64,000 bases of DNA from Oxytricha trifallax (taxonomy: Eukaryota > Ciliophora > Spirotrichea > Sporadotrichida > Oxytrichidae), in contig ARYC01002008.1 of assembly GCA_000711775.1 (NCBI GenBank), positions 1 to 64,000 of the forward strand, given 5' to 3'. Each line of letters starts with the position of its first letter. Position 1 is the stretch's first letter. Shown piece after piece: positions 46,375-59,109 of the stretch. Position numbers and translations under genes: made by a program. Under the pieces are notes generated by a model. That model was given only the letters and a program-made list of their open reading frames with translations, was not told the DNA's origin and ran no database searches.

Positions 46375-47733
46375 TGCTTTTCCTCTTTTCGATTATGATG
46401 ACAAGTATTAATATATATGGTTTTCTAATTGAAACTCAACCTTGAATGGATAGTCCCCTTGTACATTGGAAAGGATAGATTCTTGTATAATGAGACGACC
46501 GACTAGGCAATTTGACAAGAACATAAATCAAATAGGACAATTATTATTTTACAAAATAATTGGTTGGCACATTAAGATGTCATCATGAGACAACATTATA
46601 ATAATTATCATTTTATTTATGTATAATTCTATATCTTTTATTTTTTCTCTTTTATTGTATTTGATTAATTTAATTTCATTTTAATGTCTTTATAATTGAA
46701 CATAATTATTTAAAAAAATATAAAATAAGTGTAAAACAGAGTTATCTTACAATCGGAATAATAAAATAAAATGAAAAAAGGATCAATTTTAAACAGAAAA
46801 GTACGGCATTTCCCTAATCAAATAAATAAAATGTCGATGAAAAAAGATTCAATTTTGAAATAAGAGACTCACGTATTTTAAAACAAACAGTATTTAATAT
46901 TTTAAGTGTGGTAAAAATATTATACGAATATGAGAAAATAATATTATCTGATTATATATAATTTATATAAATTACGAATTAAAAATAACAATATAATGAT
47001 AAAAATCAGATGCACTAAATTAAGTTTTTGGCATTGCAAACAGAAAATCATTATAAAAACTCATAAAATAGAATTTAAACTGAAATCTTTGAACCCTAAT
47101 GCATATTAAATATAATGTTTTATTTAATTAAACTTTGTATAATAAAGCGAAATAAAAAATTTGATAAAAGCATTTTAAAATGAACAATAATATTTATATT
47201 TAAAATTATAAATTATAAAAAAGTATAATGAAGTAAAAATGGACAATGTATTAGATCAAATATTGATTTTAAAAAGAGAATTAATGAAAGTTACTTTATT
47301 GGTTTAGAATTGAAAAAAAATCTATAAAATACAATAAATATATAAACTTAGATAAATATTGACTCTATTTATAAAAATTATAACAATTGTAGATATCAAT
47401 CAAAAAATTAAATAATAATAATTGATTTTAGAACTTATATTTGAGGAAATACTCTCATATTATTAATTTAAATGTTATCAGATATGAATATAAATCTTAG
47501 CAACATTGGAAGAGCTTCAAAAAAGATCGTACATAGATTTCTATTTTGATGAATAAAATAAAGAAAAAATTAATGAAAAAATTGATGGATAATAGTAATT
47601 CTCAAGTCGATATTTTAAGTGAACTTATTATTAATTCTTGAGGTAATTTAAAGAAGGAGAATCCAAAAAAAATTTCGGACAATATAGGACACTCCTAGGT
47701 CACTGTGAATTTTTTCATTAGTGTATTGTAAAA
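46375..47733. other. A+T-rich germline DNA
   Basis: A weak + frame near 46350-46440 (LKIDIGLYDAFPLFDY) may extend the previous island. Otherwise nothing is supported. Confidence 0.4.
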
Positions 47734-47862
47734 ATGTCTCAATTTGACTAGTCCTCAGACCCAAAGGTACCTTAAAGTATCCAACTATGGTCTCAGGATA
47801 TTAGGTCTGAAAAAGACTTTCGTAACCTTCTTCCTGTTCAATATTGGGACAATACTAGGTGA
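47734..47862 (+). CDS. Small coding island, 42 codons
   Basis: ATG 47734 to TGA 47860-47862: MSQFDQSSDPKVPQSIQL, then WSQDIRSEKDFRNLLP. It is clearly non-random. The end sits in AGGTGAGTAAG, a good 5' splice-site or MDS-end context, so the TGA may not be the real end. Unrecognised. Confidence 0.5.
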
Positions 47863-48204
47863 GTAAGAGTAGTTAGTTTGAAGGAGTAAAATTTTAAACT
47901 AGAGAAAACCATAATTTTTTTATCATAAAATCATCATTATTATACCCTGTATTATAAAATATTATATTTTTATCAATTTTTGACTTTGAAGCAATTTTTC
48001 ATGGTTGTGACAAGTTTTTCCAGTAAAATATTGTAAACTGTATTCTGAGTATTAGATAACGCTGAACAATCAAACCCCCAAAACCCTTTTAGTAGTTTGA
48101 TTGAGTTTTTATTGATAAAATTAGATATTAGTGCATACTTTATTAGGGTTATAATAAGGTTTATGTAGGGGTTTATGTTTAAATATTAGTAATTTTAGTG
48201 AGTA

Positions 48205-49260
48205 TATGAGAGGTTTGGGGTCAATTTATGACAGTGACTATATAGATTTACTATTTGAATTGCGATATGGTTGTAATGACTATGGTGAATCAACTCAAAC
48301 CTATTCTAAATAACACATCTATAGCAAGACTGCTCCATAAATCTCCTGCAACTGTGAGGTCTCATTGTCTATTAGCATTAAATTTAAAGAGACAGCAGCT
48401 TAATTCTAAGCCTAAAAGACCTCTAAAATTTTAGCAGCATCATATCGATTATCTTATTAATGATAAGACTCTTAAATACTGGGCTCACTTCTCTCTGGCC
48501 TAGAGAGCTGTGATGTTTCATCGCCAATTTCCTGAGCTTCATATCTCTGATTAATCTATAGCGAACATATTAAAAAGAACGGAATATCTTACAAGACAGT
48601 CAATCGCATTAAGAGAGTGATTGACTTTAATGTTCCATTTAATAAGACTAATTTAAATTATATATTCGATTAAATGCAGAAGTCTAGAGCATAATATAAA
48701 GATCATACATGCTGATGAAGCTGTATTTACATTCAATACCTTTATATCAAGGTCTTGGTACAAGAGGTATAGTAAAATAGAAATTTATGACTAAAAAGTT
48801 AAGGTGTAAACTCATGCAATTCTTGGTGGAATAAGCGAAAATAGTGGCCTCGAGACTTATGTTATTCACCCTCGTTCTATAAAGACTGAATAATATATTA
48901 AGTTCTTGCAATAACTCAGAGATAAGTAAGCTAACTAAGAGATTATTCTATTCGTAGATAACTTGTCAGTTCATAAAACTAAAGACTCAAGGAAGGAATA
49001 TGAAAGCTAAATATAACACCTGTATTTAATGTTCCTTACAGCCCTTAGTTCAATGGAATTGAATTATATTGGGGGTTATTGAAAGGTCATTATAAGAAAT
49101 TGCTGCTCTATCACTTGATGCACGATTTAAAGATAGATACAGTAGATTTTATTAAGAGTGCTGCTAAGAGAGTCAGCGATGATAAAGGTAAAGTGTGTGC
49201 GAGAGAAGGGAGATTTTGTGTTTATAAATAAGAATTAGATTTAGACGAAAGAATAAGCTC
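48205..49260 (+). pseudogene. TBE 42 kDa transposase, frameshifted but with intact catalytic triad
   Basis: It begins MRGLGSIYDSDYIDLL. Frameshifts occur near 48290, near 48575 (an A lost in the AAC of NGISYK), near 48692 and near 49009. All catalytic residues remain: HADEAVF, FVDNLSVHKT (Asp at 48957-48959) and NGIELYWGLLK. After the normal end the frame has no TGA for a long distance across the antisense of the 22 kDa gene. Confidence 0.88.
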
Positions 49261-50047
49261 ACATTTTAAATTTGCCCGTAAAGGGATTTGGCTTCTCTTT
49301 CTTTTCTTCCTCTTAAGGCTTGCTTGGTCCCATGTTTCTTATCTTAGTGCCAGCCCCAGCATATATGTTCATCTCGTCTTGCTTTTAGAAATCTTTGAAT
49401 AGTCTCTTACTCAATTCATGCTTTACTTGAGACTTTCTCTCTCTGTTTAATTTGCTGCTTTCTTTCATCAAGTATATAGGAGTACTAGGTTTTTCTATAA
49501 AGTTAGAAGACTAAGCTTACTTGAGATGGAAGGATACTTTGAAGTTCCTAAACCAGGTATCACTTATTTTAATACCTTGCTTCTCTTTATCTTCAGGAGA
49601 GATGCTGTAGCATTTCTTATGAGCTTCTTAAATAACTTCATTTAAGTACTCAGGTTTCAGAGTTGCAAGAACACCAAAGAAGAAGTTTCTCTCTGGCAAC
49701 TTATTAGAGAGCTGTAGCTTTGATGGAAGGTAGAGAGCTACGTCCGGATCACTCATAGCATCGTCATATAGGTTTGTCACTGATATTTCAGGGTAGTTAG
49801 GTATCTCTATCATCCTAATTTCATTAGACTTAAAAGCTTTTTTCTCTTCACTCAGTAAGGCTTTTAAGAATGAGATTTTAGTTCCCTCCTAAGTCGGCAA
49901 GAACAATCCAACTATAATGGATTTATTAATCTTTCTTAAGAACTTACCTTGCTATACCAAATATCTATAAAGGTCCTCTTTACTTCGAAATTTTCCTATT
50001 AAATCTTGAGATTAAATTCTCTTCATTGCATCATTCATAGACTCCAT
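49259..50047 (-). CDS. TBE 22 kDa ORF, intact
   Basis: 262 codons from ATG 50047 (MESMNDAMKRIQSQDLIGK) to TGA 49259-49261 with no frameshift under the ciliate code. It is the only undamaged copy of this gene in the window. Conserved blocks include EIPNYPEISVTNLYDDAM and NKLPERNFFFGVLATL, with a basic C-terminus (RERKSQVKHELSKRLF) and a Lys/Pro-rich tail. Its biochemical role is not known to me. Confidence 0.93.
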
Positions 50048-50592
50048 CTTGCTTCCTCTTTCTAGAAATGTTAATGAAATTTATAATTATGGATATCAAT
50101 TCTAAGTTTATTAAAATCTTACTACTAAATAGGGAGGACCTACTGGAGGTCAACCTTAAAAAGATATGAAGAGAAGCATTGAAAAACTTGCTCCAAGTTT
50201 CACAGATTGATTTCCATTTTTATCAATCTATCTCCATTGAATTGCTCCTAATAATGTTTAATTATTTTAGGAGGTCCTCCAAATTAAGCTCAAACTTTAT
50301 TAGGGGTTAAATTTTAATGTTAAAACTTAATTGGAGCATTTTAAATTTAAAAATGTTTAATAACTTTACCTCCAAATCAAGTTCAAACTTGATTTAGAGG
50401 ATTTCATTAGGAGTATTTTAATTTACTAAAACGAATAAATTGATCATAAAATTTGTCAACTTACAGTCTTCTATGGTTATTTAATTTTCTTATCTCTCAG
50501 CCCAGAATCTACAAGAGTGTCTTAAACTCGATAATTATAGTTTATCAAGGTATATTTAATCATTATTATAATAAAATATATCAGCAAACTAA
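50048..50592. promoter_or_regulatory. Divergent intergenic region of TBE copy 3
   Basis: It lies between the 22 kDa and zinc-finger/kinase ORFs. It has inverted AGGAGGTCCTCC-type and CTCCTAATAA/TTATTAGG-type words, but not the GTACTTAATTAGG array of copy 1. Confidence 0.35.
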
Positions 50593-52306
50593 ATGAGCGC
50601 GAACCTTTTGAGAAGAGCGCCACTACTTGTGTAAAGTCAATTAAAGTTATCATTCCAGCAACCAAGAATAGTAGAGATCAGAGAAGCTTGAACTCAGTGG
50701 GAGCCTACTTTTGACAACTTTGACCAGTCTAGCTTTGATATTTAAATATAAGTTAAGTAGGAGGTTATCATAGAAGCTGTGCAGATTGAGGAGGAGGTTA
50801 AACAACCCGCCATAGAGCATTAATAAATACCAGCCAAAGTTGACTATTAATGCAAAGAATGCAATAAAGTTTTCCCTTACAAGTCAACTTATAAGAGACA
50901 CTTGAGAGATATACACAACGATATGCCAAGGTTATAAAACCCCGTTAGTCAAATAAGAATGAAGATTGGGGATAAAGAATAGAGTAATTAAAAATATGTT
51001 ATTATTGGCTAAAATTAATTATAATTAGGCTAAAAACAATTTCACGCACCCTGATTGCATTTTTTTTTATAGAGACAATTATTCGAGCCAATGGTTTTAA
51101 TAATTAGCCATAACTTTAATAATTTACGCCAATGATAATTATATTTTAATTTCTTTATTCTTAATCCCAATCTTCATTCTTAATTGACTAACTGGGTATT
51201 ATCTCAACCATTAAAAGAAGGATGGCAAATATATCTGTGTGTTCTGTGAGAAGCCATTTTCTCATACAAGAGACCTCAAAGTGCACTTAAAGAAAAAGCA
51301 CAATTAAAGTTTTGTCTTTATTCATGAACCTACAGGAAAAAGATTCCTATAAAAAAGAAGATCGAGAAATCCTGTCGAGTCTCTTAGAGTTGAGGCATAG
51401 AAGTAAGTAAAAATGAAGAAAGCAGTCAAAATCTTTCATGTCTTTGAGATAAATAATATCATTGTAAAAATTGAGGCGATGAAGATTCCAATCTTAAAAA
51501 TTATTGACATAGAATCTTGTCTTTAAAGCTACCTCACTTTTGAGGATAAAGTAGAGAAGAGAGTCATCACTGATGACTAATATGCCTATAAAATAAATCC
51601 ATTCAATTACTTCCTTGCTGATGACAAGTTCTAAATGGAATTCGCTAATGAGTATTATACTCTATAACAGGCAAAGTTTAGAGACTGTAAGCATATTATT
51701 TAGCTAGATGCTATACTACTTGGAAAAGATCATGTTGCCTTTAGACTTCCTCTCCTCGAGATGACTTACAGAGAATTTTTATCTGACAATAGATGCCAAA
51801 GATAAATTGGCTAGATCGTGCAGCAAATAGTTGAGGATATTGAAGAGCTTCACAAGCTTGGCTATGTTCATAGAGACTTAAAGCCAGAGAACATTATGAT
51901 GGACTTTTAACCTCTTAGAGTTTATATTATTGATTTCAACAGAGCTCAAAGAGTGCAAGCCTCTGCATAAGGAAATGTATACGGCACTCCTGGATATTTC
52001 CCAGAGAGAGAGGATTGGAGAGATGGAGACACTTAATGGGATATCTGGGCTCTAGCAGTAATAATAATAGAGAGCGACATGCTAAGAAACGATTACTTTA
52101 GCTGCAGGGGTGAGAGAGATTCTAAGCAAAGAATCAAACAATATCTCGATAAAAATAAAATAAATGGAGGTCTCAGAGAACTTGCATACTCAACTATTAT
52201 CAAGCCAAGCTAAGAGAATTAACAAACAATAGAAACAATCAAACATCAACTTAGAAAGATAAAATTCAGAGAACTGCCACATGACTCTAAGCTTATGTTT
52301 GTGTGA
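50593..52306 (+). pseudogene. TBE zinc-finger/kinase ORF with one TGA and a MITE insertion
   Basis: ATG 50593 (MSANLLRRAPLLVQSQ). A TGA at 50689-50691 interrupts an otherwise continuous frame. The first C2H2 finger (CKECNKVFPYKSTYKRH) is intact. The frame is then cut by the MITE at about 50941-51195 and resumes with the second intact finger (CVFCEKPFSHTRDLKVH). From there it is open through the kinase-like domain (HRDLKPENIMMDF, IIDFNRA, YGTPGYFPERE, DIWALAVIIIE) to TGA 52304-52306. In copy 1 both fingers have lost a Cys. Confidence 0.88.
50941..51195. mobile_element. MITE inserted in TBE copy 3
   Basis: The left end GTTAGTCAAATAAGAATGAA recurs inverted at the right end (…CATTCTTAATTGACTAAC). 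The inverted repeats extend about 40 bp including GATTGGG. A+T-rich interior with no gene. The outermost CCC/GGG may belong to the element. No clear target duplication could be fixed. Confidence 0.75.
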
Positions 52307-52468
52307 AATATTTTAAAAACTCGCTTGTTATACTCACTTAAAATACTAATATTTAAACATTAAACCCCTACATAAACCCTATTAAAACCCTAATAAAGTA
52401 TGCACGAATAGTCTACTTTTATCAATCAAAACTCAATCAAACTACTAAAAGGATTTGGGGGTTTGAAT

Positions 52469-53316
52469 GGTAAATACCTTCAGGAGCAGTTAAAGTAGAA
52501 ATGAAGGTTTTATGAAGACATTTGGCTGTGAAAAATGCCCATTGCAAGCATTTTTCACTTATTTGCTAGCCTTGTTATCTCTTTTAGTACTCAATTGTGT
52601 CCTAAGGTGTCATCTTTGAAAGATAACCTCTAAAAACTATGATCTCTAGCATTCCTCATCTAGGTGATTTGCCTAAGGCTCTGGAGGGTTGAGAGAAATA
52701 GACCTAGATTTAGGATTTTGTCCTGCTCATATTATTAAAACTTGAATTTCCCTAAAATTAAAAAATATGTCAAAACAGTGTATGTATCACTATTATTAAC
52801 ATGTTTAAATAATATTATTTTTTTCCAAATTTGACATGTAAAGCCATTTTCAAAGAGTTTTCTAAGGTTTTCTAGTTATTAAAAATATTTGTAATAATTC
52901 ATATTTAGAACTTAAATTTTTAGAATAGAATTGATTGATACTATATGCCAATTTATAAATAAAGATAATGGTATTTTAAAGTTAAATAACAAAATTAATT
53001 AAGATTAATTACTGAATTTATCAAATATGGAAGAAGAAGACTTGGTGCAATGATAACATTTTACACATATTTATTTGTAAAATATGATTATATCTTTCAT
53101 TTTTTATACTATATATCTTTAAATTTATTTATTTATATTTAATGATTTTTTTATTGGTAACTGGGAAACAAATAAATGCCATAAGTCTAGTCTCTTAAGT
53201 TGCCAGAAGCTAATAACTTAATTCTATTTAATAATAATAACATAATAATTTTTAGAATTCAATAATTAATTTCATTTCATTATAGTTAATTAATAATATT
53301 AATAATAATAATATGA
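52469..53316. other. A+T-rich germline DNA
   Basis: No supported gene. Confidence 0.4.
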
Positions 53317-54065
53317 TCACATTGAGGTCTCTGGGGACCCCCGATCTTAATCACAAGATAGACTGTAAGGGACAAGCCCTTTTAGTTAATAAGGAGAATC
53401 TCTCCTCTGTGTATACTAAGTAAGTTTTCTTCTCTTTCCTTTTCTTTTGTAGTTGTTTCTTTATTTTCTTTTTTGGTTGTTTCTTTTTCTACCTATTTGT
53501 CTCTTCTGATTGAGTATTTGGATTCTATCTTCAAGATCTTTAAACTTGAATTGCGTGCAAAAGATTTTGACTGAAATTGAAAATTTGAGTAGTTTTTCAG
53601 CAATAGTTTGTTTAAGTCTGGAGGTTATCAGTTGGACTAGATCACTTTTTAGGAAATAAGCATGCTTTTTTAGGAATTTAACGTGGATTTCAAGTTTGTT
53701 CATGTGAGAGTGGTAATCTGCATATACTGATATGCAGGCTGCTTCACTTGCAGTGAAATTTTTCAAATTATCAATATTGAAAAGTCTAATAAAGCCAACT
53801 GTTTCTTTGGTTGTGGGTTCCATCGATCCTGTTTTATCTTGGATGTGTTCAGCTAATTCCTCATCCTTCATCTTAACTATGTCTATGAGGAGTCCATAGT
53901 TTAAGTCTTTGTAGATGACGGTAATACCGTCTGTTAGTTTTTTGACTCCTTTAAAAAATTTTGTATTAAATGTGTTGATCCAGATAAAGACGCATGCCTC
54001 TCTTGTATCGAATATATTTTAGAGCTCTATCATGGAAATGGTTTACATTGGGTGAAGCTTGGATC
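53317..54065 (-). CDS. Coding island: basic-tailed protein segment
   Basis: Under the ciliate code one frame runs from about 54065 (TISMIELQNIFDTREA; FIWINTFNTKFFKGVKK) through MKDEELAEHIQDKTG at 53871 to TGA 53317-53319. The standard-code ORF (53461-53871) is only its middle. It has a helical body and a very basic C-terminus (KRKQRNNYKRKGKRRK). It is probably the downstream part of the gene at 54103-54889. Family not recognised. Confidence 0.6.
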
Positions 54066-54114
54066 GTATTTAATAATAATTATTTTATTAATTATTAAAC
54101 TTTCAATTAGGATC
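54061..54114. other. Candidate IES with GGATC pointer
   Basis: A 49-bp period of nearly pure A/T is bounded by GGATC at 54061-54065 and 54110-54114, separating two coding islands on the same strand. This is how an IES with a 5-bp pointer would look. Joining at the pointer does not by itself give one continuous frame, so the call is tentative. Confidence 0.4.
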
Positions 54115-54889
54115 CATATGTAGTACTAAATTTTAATTTGAGATTTCTTATTAATCTCCTATTTAGTACTAAATTATTTCCTTAGTGGTCGTGACGTCAA
54201 CTGATTAGTCACTAGGGTAATGAGAAATGTACTTTGTGGAGGTGTCTTCTTTTTTCTCCTCTTCCTGATGTAATTCGCCATAGTTTGTGAACTAGCTTGA
54301 ATTTTCTGAGTATGAGCTAGTTTGATCGTATTCATCATATTATTGTTTTTCTTCGACTGAGCTCCACTCTTCTTCGTTTTCAGTGTATATTACTCTTTTT
54401 GTTATACGATCTGTTTTTTGGGTGAGGCTCTGTAGTCTTTTTGGTACTACCTATGGAATGTCTTCTTTTAGAATTGTGAGTGATAGTTCACATAGTGGTG
54501 AGGCTGGTAAATCTGCTGGTTTTTATGGTACTTCTCTTATTTGTTATAAGAGGGGTTTTGATGTAGTCTGTTAGGGTTTTATGAATTTATTATTTATAGA
54601 GGCTAACCTAAACATTTGGAAGAGTTGTTGAGTCCAAAGTTGTACCACCTCACAGTTGTTTTCTTCCTCCAATTGTATTTTTGAGAGGTAAAGTTAGAAT
54701 TAGTTGACAATATTGTAGCCTTTTCTGATGTTTATTTTGGCTATGAAAGTCAATATTTCCAATATGTGGAGCCCACAGGTCTTTGTTAGATTTTAGGACA
54801 TTGATGACATATTATGTTAAATGAGAGAAATCTTAGTTCTCTATGTCATTTTGTAAAATATCTCGTTGTATTTTGCTGAGTATACCCAT
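54103..54889 (-). CDS. Coding island, acidic/Ser-rich C-terminal half, one frameshift
   Basis: ATG 54889 opens MGILSKIQRDILQNDIEN, then DFSHLTQYVINVLKSNKD. Near 54745 the protein continues in the +1 frame (ILEILTFIAKINIRKGY; EVVQLWTQQLFQMF), which is open to TGA 54103-54105. The end is acidic and Gln/Ser/Tyr-rich (ENEEEWSSVEEKQQYDEY). The first part is helical and could be a HEAT/ARM-like fold, but no family is recognised. The standard-code + ORF 54383-54574 is a shadow. Confidence 0.6.
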
Positions 54890-55413
54890 TCTGTATTTTT
54901 AATTTTTTAATGTGATAATTATTATTGTTAATTAATTTATTTTGTAAGAAATATATACTATGACTAAAGTAAATGGTATAAATTTGAAAAAATTGAAGTC
55001 TGAATGCATTTATTTCTTTGGACATATCTTGTAAAATAATCATAAATATAAAATTGTTAATTTAGAAATTTTACAAAGAATTTAATTGGCTTTAATGAAT
55101 TTGAAAAATCATGCTTTGAATTTTATATTTCATTGTTAAAATGCATTTAATCAATATTGATTAAAAAGTTTATAAGAAGATCATAAATAGGTTTATCAAA
55201 TAAATGTCTTTCAGTTAATTGCAGAGAGATAAAGTTAGAATTATATCAATAAGCAATTATTATTGAATTTACACTATTCAAATTAAATGTATTAAAATTT
55301 ATTAATCTCAGATTTACAAATAATAGAAGAGTTTTTATTGCTAATTTTTCATTTAATCACTATAATTAATTATTGGTTTGTTTTTTATAAGTTAAATTTT
55401 TATTTTTAAATAA
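54890..55413. other. A+T-rich spacer
   Basis: No supported feature. Confidence 0.4.
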
Positions 55414-55720
55414 TCAAATTGAGTTAAGTAAATTATGATTTCTTTCTTTATAAAAACTACTAAATGATTACTAGTTTTTAATTATACTTTAAAAAATTTT
55501 ATTTTTCTTTGATTATTTTGAAATTAGTAACTTTAATTCTTCTATTATTTTCAAAATGTCCTTTTAATCACACTCTTATACTATTTAACAATTTGACATT
55601 TATTAATCGCTAACATTAATATTTAAAGCAACATTATCATCCTCGTTAGCATACTGGGAATTTAACTCCACAAATGCTGTATTTAGCCTTAATTTCGTGG
55701 TAAGAACTAACTTACTAAAT
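55414..55720 (-). CDS. Coding island, ~100 codons
   Basis: The frame reads LVLTTKLRLNTAFVELNS, then QYANEDDNVALNINVSD and KDILKIIEELKLLISK, and ends at TGA 55414-55416. No start was found upstream. Probably the last MDS of a gene. Unrecognised. Confidence 0.5.
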
Positions 55721-57043
55721 ACTAGAAATATAAGTAAATATACTCAAGACAAAATTAATATTCAATTAAAATTCATAAATTAAATTAATAATCAATATAT
55801 TCGAATTAAATTCTCATTTTACCTTCAATTTTCAATAATTGATTATCAAATTTAAATTGTTTAAGTGTATTGAAAAATTGAATATTCAAATATTTTCATA
55901 GCTTCAAATAGAGTAACACTGATTTATTATATGATATTTTAATAAAATCTTTGAATATTATGATGTTTAAAAAGAGGAGCAAAAGTATCAAATTATTTTT
56001 ACTTATGCCTTACTTTTAATTTTTACGATTTCATCTTTCATAAAAACTATTAATATAATAACTTGATATATATTTTAAATTATAATATGTTCATATTTTG
56101 ATTCTATAATTTAGATAATCAGATATCTGTAATTGTAAATTTATTTACAGAATTTCTGATGATCATTTTTTGTTTATAAAATTATACATTCTAAATGTCT
56201 GAACTATATATATATTTAATGAATCAATATCAGAAAATATTACTGAAATAATTATAAATTTACTTTAATTTTTTATAAATTTTAATAGCTTCATGATTAT
56301 TCATTTTAATATTAATTTAACTTAAATTATTTAACTGAACAATTTAACTATCTATAGTCAAATTATTTTAATAGAATAATGATAATAATTTATAATAAAA
56401 TTATCATATTTTCCATTTTTAGGATAAAATTTTGATTTTGATGATTTATATAGTAATGTTTATTAATTTGCATTAAACCTATATTTAAATGTAATTAATT
56501 TAGTATATATATATATTTCTGCAAATTGACTTAATAATATAAATTTGGATAAATATTCCTTTTCTTCTCACTTTTGCTTCTTAACTTTGATCTAATAATT
56601 ATATTTGATATATCAATATGTTTATATATTGATCTCTACAATTGCATTTCCATATTGAGATTTACATGAAATTATATTTGTCAGCATATTTATGGTAATT
56701 AGTTGCATACAGTTTAAACTAATGATAAGAGACACTATATACTTATGACCTTGAAATGGTGATGTTGGGTTGCTCTTATAATATGAAGGACCTTTTTATA
56801 TTAAACATAGAGATATTATATATTATTATAATTAGTTTTATATAAATTGTTAAATTTCCTTACTTGACATTTAATATAATATACATTTATTTCCTAATCT
56901 TCACATCTTTTAAATTAAAAACGATTAGTAAAACTCTTTTATTTCTCAATGATTTTTATTAGATAGACAAAGAATTTTTAATATTACAAAATTAGATTTA
57001 AATATTAATTTTTAATTATAAACTTAATTATTATTATTCAAAA
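55721..57043. other. A+T-rich germline DNA
   Basis: No supported feature. Confidence 0.4.
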
Positions 57044-58000
57044 ATGGCAAACGTTATATGGAATTGTTCTTCTTTTAGACATCAGATTTTTGACTTAATC
57101 TAAAAAATAAATGATCAGAAATACTCAGATGATATCAAAATATTCTTATATACTAAAACTCCAACTTTAACTGCTAGTCCTCCATTCCTACCAACATCAA
57201 CCTAAACATTACAATTTTAAAAGATCATTTACCAACAAAATTTTAACTGCACCGAAGTTGGTGTAGCTGTAGTTCAAAGCAGAAGTAGAAATTACCTAAA
57301 GTTTGTGTTTTATCAATATTATATGATTATATTCCTTTATTTTTATTGCGCATTTCCTATTTAAATACCTCATTTTAATTTTAATTTGATTTTTATACTG
57401 TGTTTTTATATTTTGAAATATTGAATTATTTTATTAATAAATAGTTCCCCAAAATATGTTCATTTACAAATTAATATAAGGTCTAATTATAAACTTTACT
57501 TAACATATATTACACAAGGCCATCCTATTAATTAGTAGTTTGCAGCTGAGAAGATGATGGTTATTGACAATGAAAAGATATAATTCAGTCAGCAACCACC
57601 GTAGCACACTAGAAATGCTAGCTCTTATAGAATCAACAAAATAGTTAAATTAACAGATTCAATTCCTCTTTACAAGACTGAAACAACACCATTTTCTGAT
57701 AAAAATTTTAACATAAAAAATAACAAATGAAAGGCACAGATCATTTGAAATTCAATCAAGACTTCAAGCTCTTTGAAAAAATGATAGAAAAAATAATGCT
57801 ACTATCAACGAGATTTCATCATAGTCAAAAATACACCCGAGATACATGACTTGTTCCTGATGGAATATTTGGCGAACTACATTATTTAAATAATAAAGAA
57901 GCTGTGACTCAAGTCACTGTCCTATTATCATCAGACAAATGAGTAGTGAGGTAGTACGGAGATTAGAAGCATTATGAGTGAGCTTTCAAGGTAAAAATGT
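57044..58000 (+). CDS. Start of a plus-strand gene in coding islands
   Basis: ATG 57044 begins MANVIWNCSSFRHQIFD and continues IQKINDQKYSDDIKIF to about 57320, where composition degrades. A second block (about 57525-57730) reads VIDNEKIQFSQQPPQHTR and RINKIVKLTDSIPLYK to TGA. A third (57731-58000, several frames) includes RHRSFEIQSRLQAL, NATINEISSQSKIHP and GIFGELHYLNNKEAVTQ. The pattern of good blocks separated by A+T-rich gaps suggests MDSs of one macronuclear gene that may include the islands to 61.2 kb. Confidence 0.55.
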
Positions 58001-58601
58001 AAACACACCAGTGAGAAGTATGAGGAAATAATAATCTCAAACATTGATTTTGTTTGAATAAGTTAAAATAGTAATTTAATTAGATTTAGGATTGATAATA
58101 TATTGCAGCAATACTATCATGAAATAGATTGCGATTTAAAATTATTGCACTAAAAATAATTAATACATACCAATCAATCAAACAATAGAAATTAAAGTCA
58201 AATTACCTTTAAATTAAAATAAAAAGTTATTTATAAGCCCCTTACAGTATAAATAAATAATAATTCAACTTTATAATAACTTATACAATTAAAAGAAATT
58301 AATACTTTATTCATTAAACCATCCAATGCCTCTGAATGATTATTAATTCAATAAGAGCCATACCATTTACAACTTAGAGATTTCAGTTTAGTCTATATCT
58401 AATCATATCAATAATTTATCTTTTTATGAATAAATATATAAAATTATTTAGTATATAAAACTTTAAAGTTTTGCTGAACCAGTAAATCTAGTGTTTTAAA
58501 AGTAGTTAATATAAATATTTAAACTCTTATAAATCTTACTTAATTTTTTAACTTAACCATTTTTAATTGACTACAAATCTCTGACTAACTACCAAAGTTG
58601 A
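58001..58601. other. A+T-rich spacer, candidate IES
   Basis: No supported feature. Confidence 0.35.
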
Positions 58602-58778
58602 CCATATCAATCTGCATTCAATTAAGAATGTAAAGTAATGGCTTTGTACTTTCAATTAAACTATTTCATAAATAGATAAAGTTTGTGGAAATAATGTCAT
58701 TATAATAGAAGCAATGGTAAACTTGTAAATATCAACAATTTGAGTTTATACTGTGTAATTTTAATTGTAACTCTATGA
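58602..58778 (+). CDS. Coding island, 58 codons
   Basis: A frame directly after a TGA reads PYQSAFNQECKVMALYF, then FINRQSLWKQCHYN, to TGA 58776-58778. Moderately non-random. Same strand as the islands on both sides. Confidence 0.4.
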
Positions 58779-58803
58779 TAATTTTAAATAATTTAAATTA
58801 TAG

Positions 58804-59109
58804 ACAAAACTAATCCACCTAAAATACAATCAAATATTAATTGGCAGAATATATAGGTATCAACCCAGGCATAAGATACAGAATAAGATTTAATAGATAG
58901 AGCAATTAATCTGTATGACACGAGGTATACCTCCCCAATATAATACAAAATTATAAGTATTTTTATAATAAACATTTAGTATAAATCCACAAAATAATCT
59001 ATAATAAATATAGACTCTTCCAGATATGTTATATGTTAATAAAAATGTTTTACATTTATTAAATATCTTACTATATTTTCAAAGTATAATGCTTTTTTGT
59101 AATAAATGA
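58804..59109 (+). CDS. Coding island, 101 codons
   Basis: The frame contains LIGRIYRYQPRHKIQNK and LICMTRGIPPQYNTKL to TGA 59107-59109. The second half is A+T-driven. The standard-code minus ORF 58793-58975 is its shadow. Unrecognised. Confidence 0.45.

Larger units (their letters stand above)
48071..52465 (+). mobile_element. TBE transposon copy 3, divergent subfamily
   Basis: 4395 bp, ends CAAACCCCCAAAACCC and inverse, flanked by AAT duplications (48068-48070, 52466-52468). Same gene order as copy 1 but considerably diverged in sequence, suggesting a different TBE subfamily. It contains a ~255-bp MITE in its zinc-finger/kinase ORF. Confidence 0.95.

Noticed and set aside
54383..54574. 63-aa plus-strand ORF
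   Set aside because: Antisense shadow of the much longer minus-strand frame at 54103-54889.
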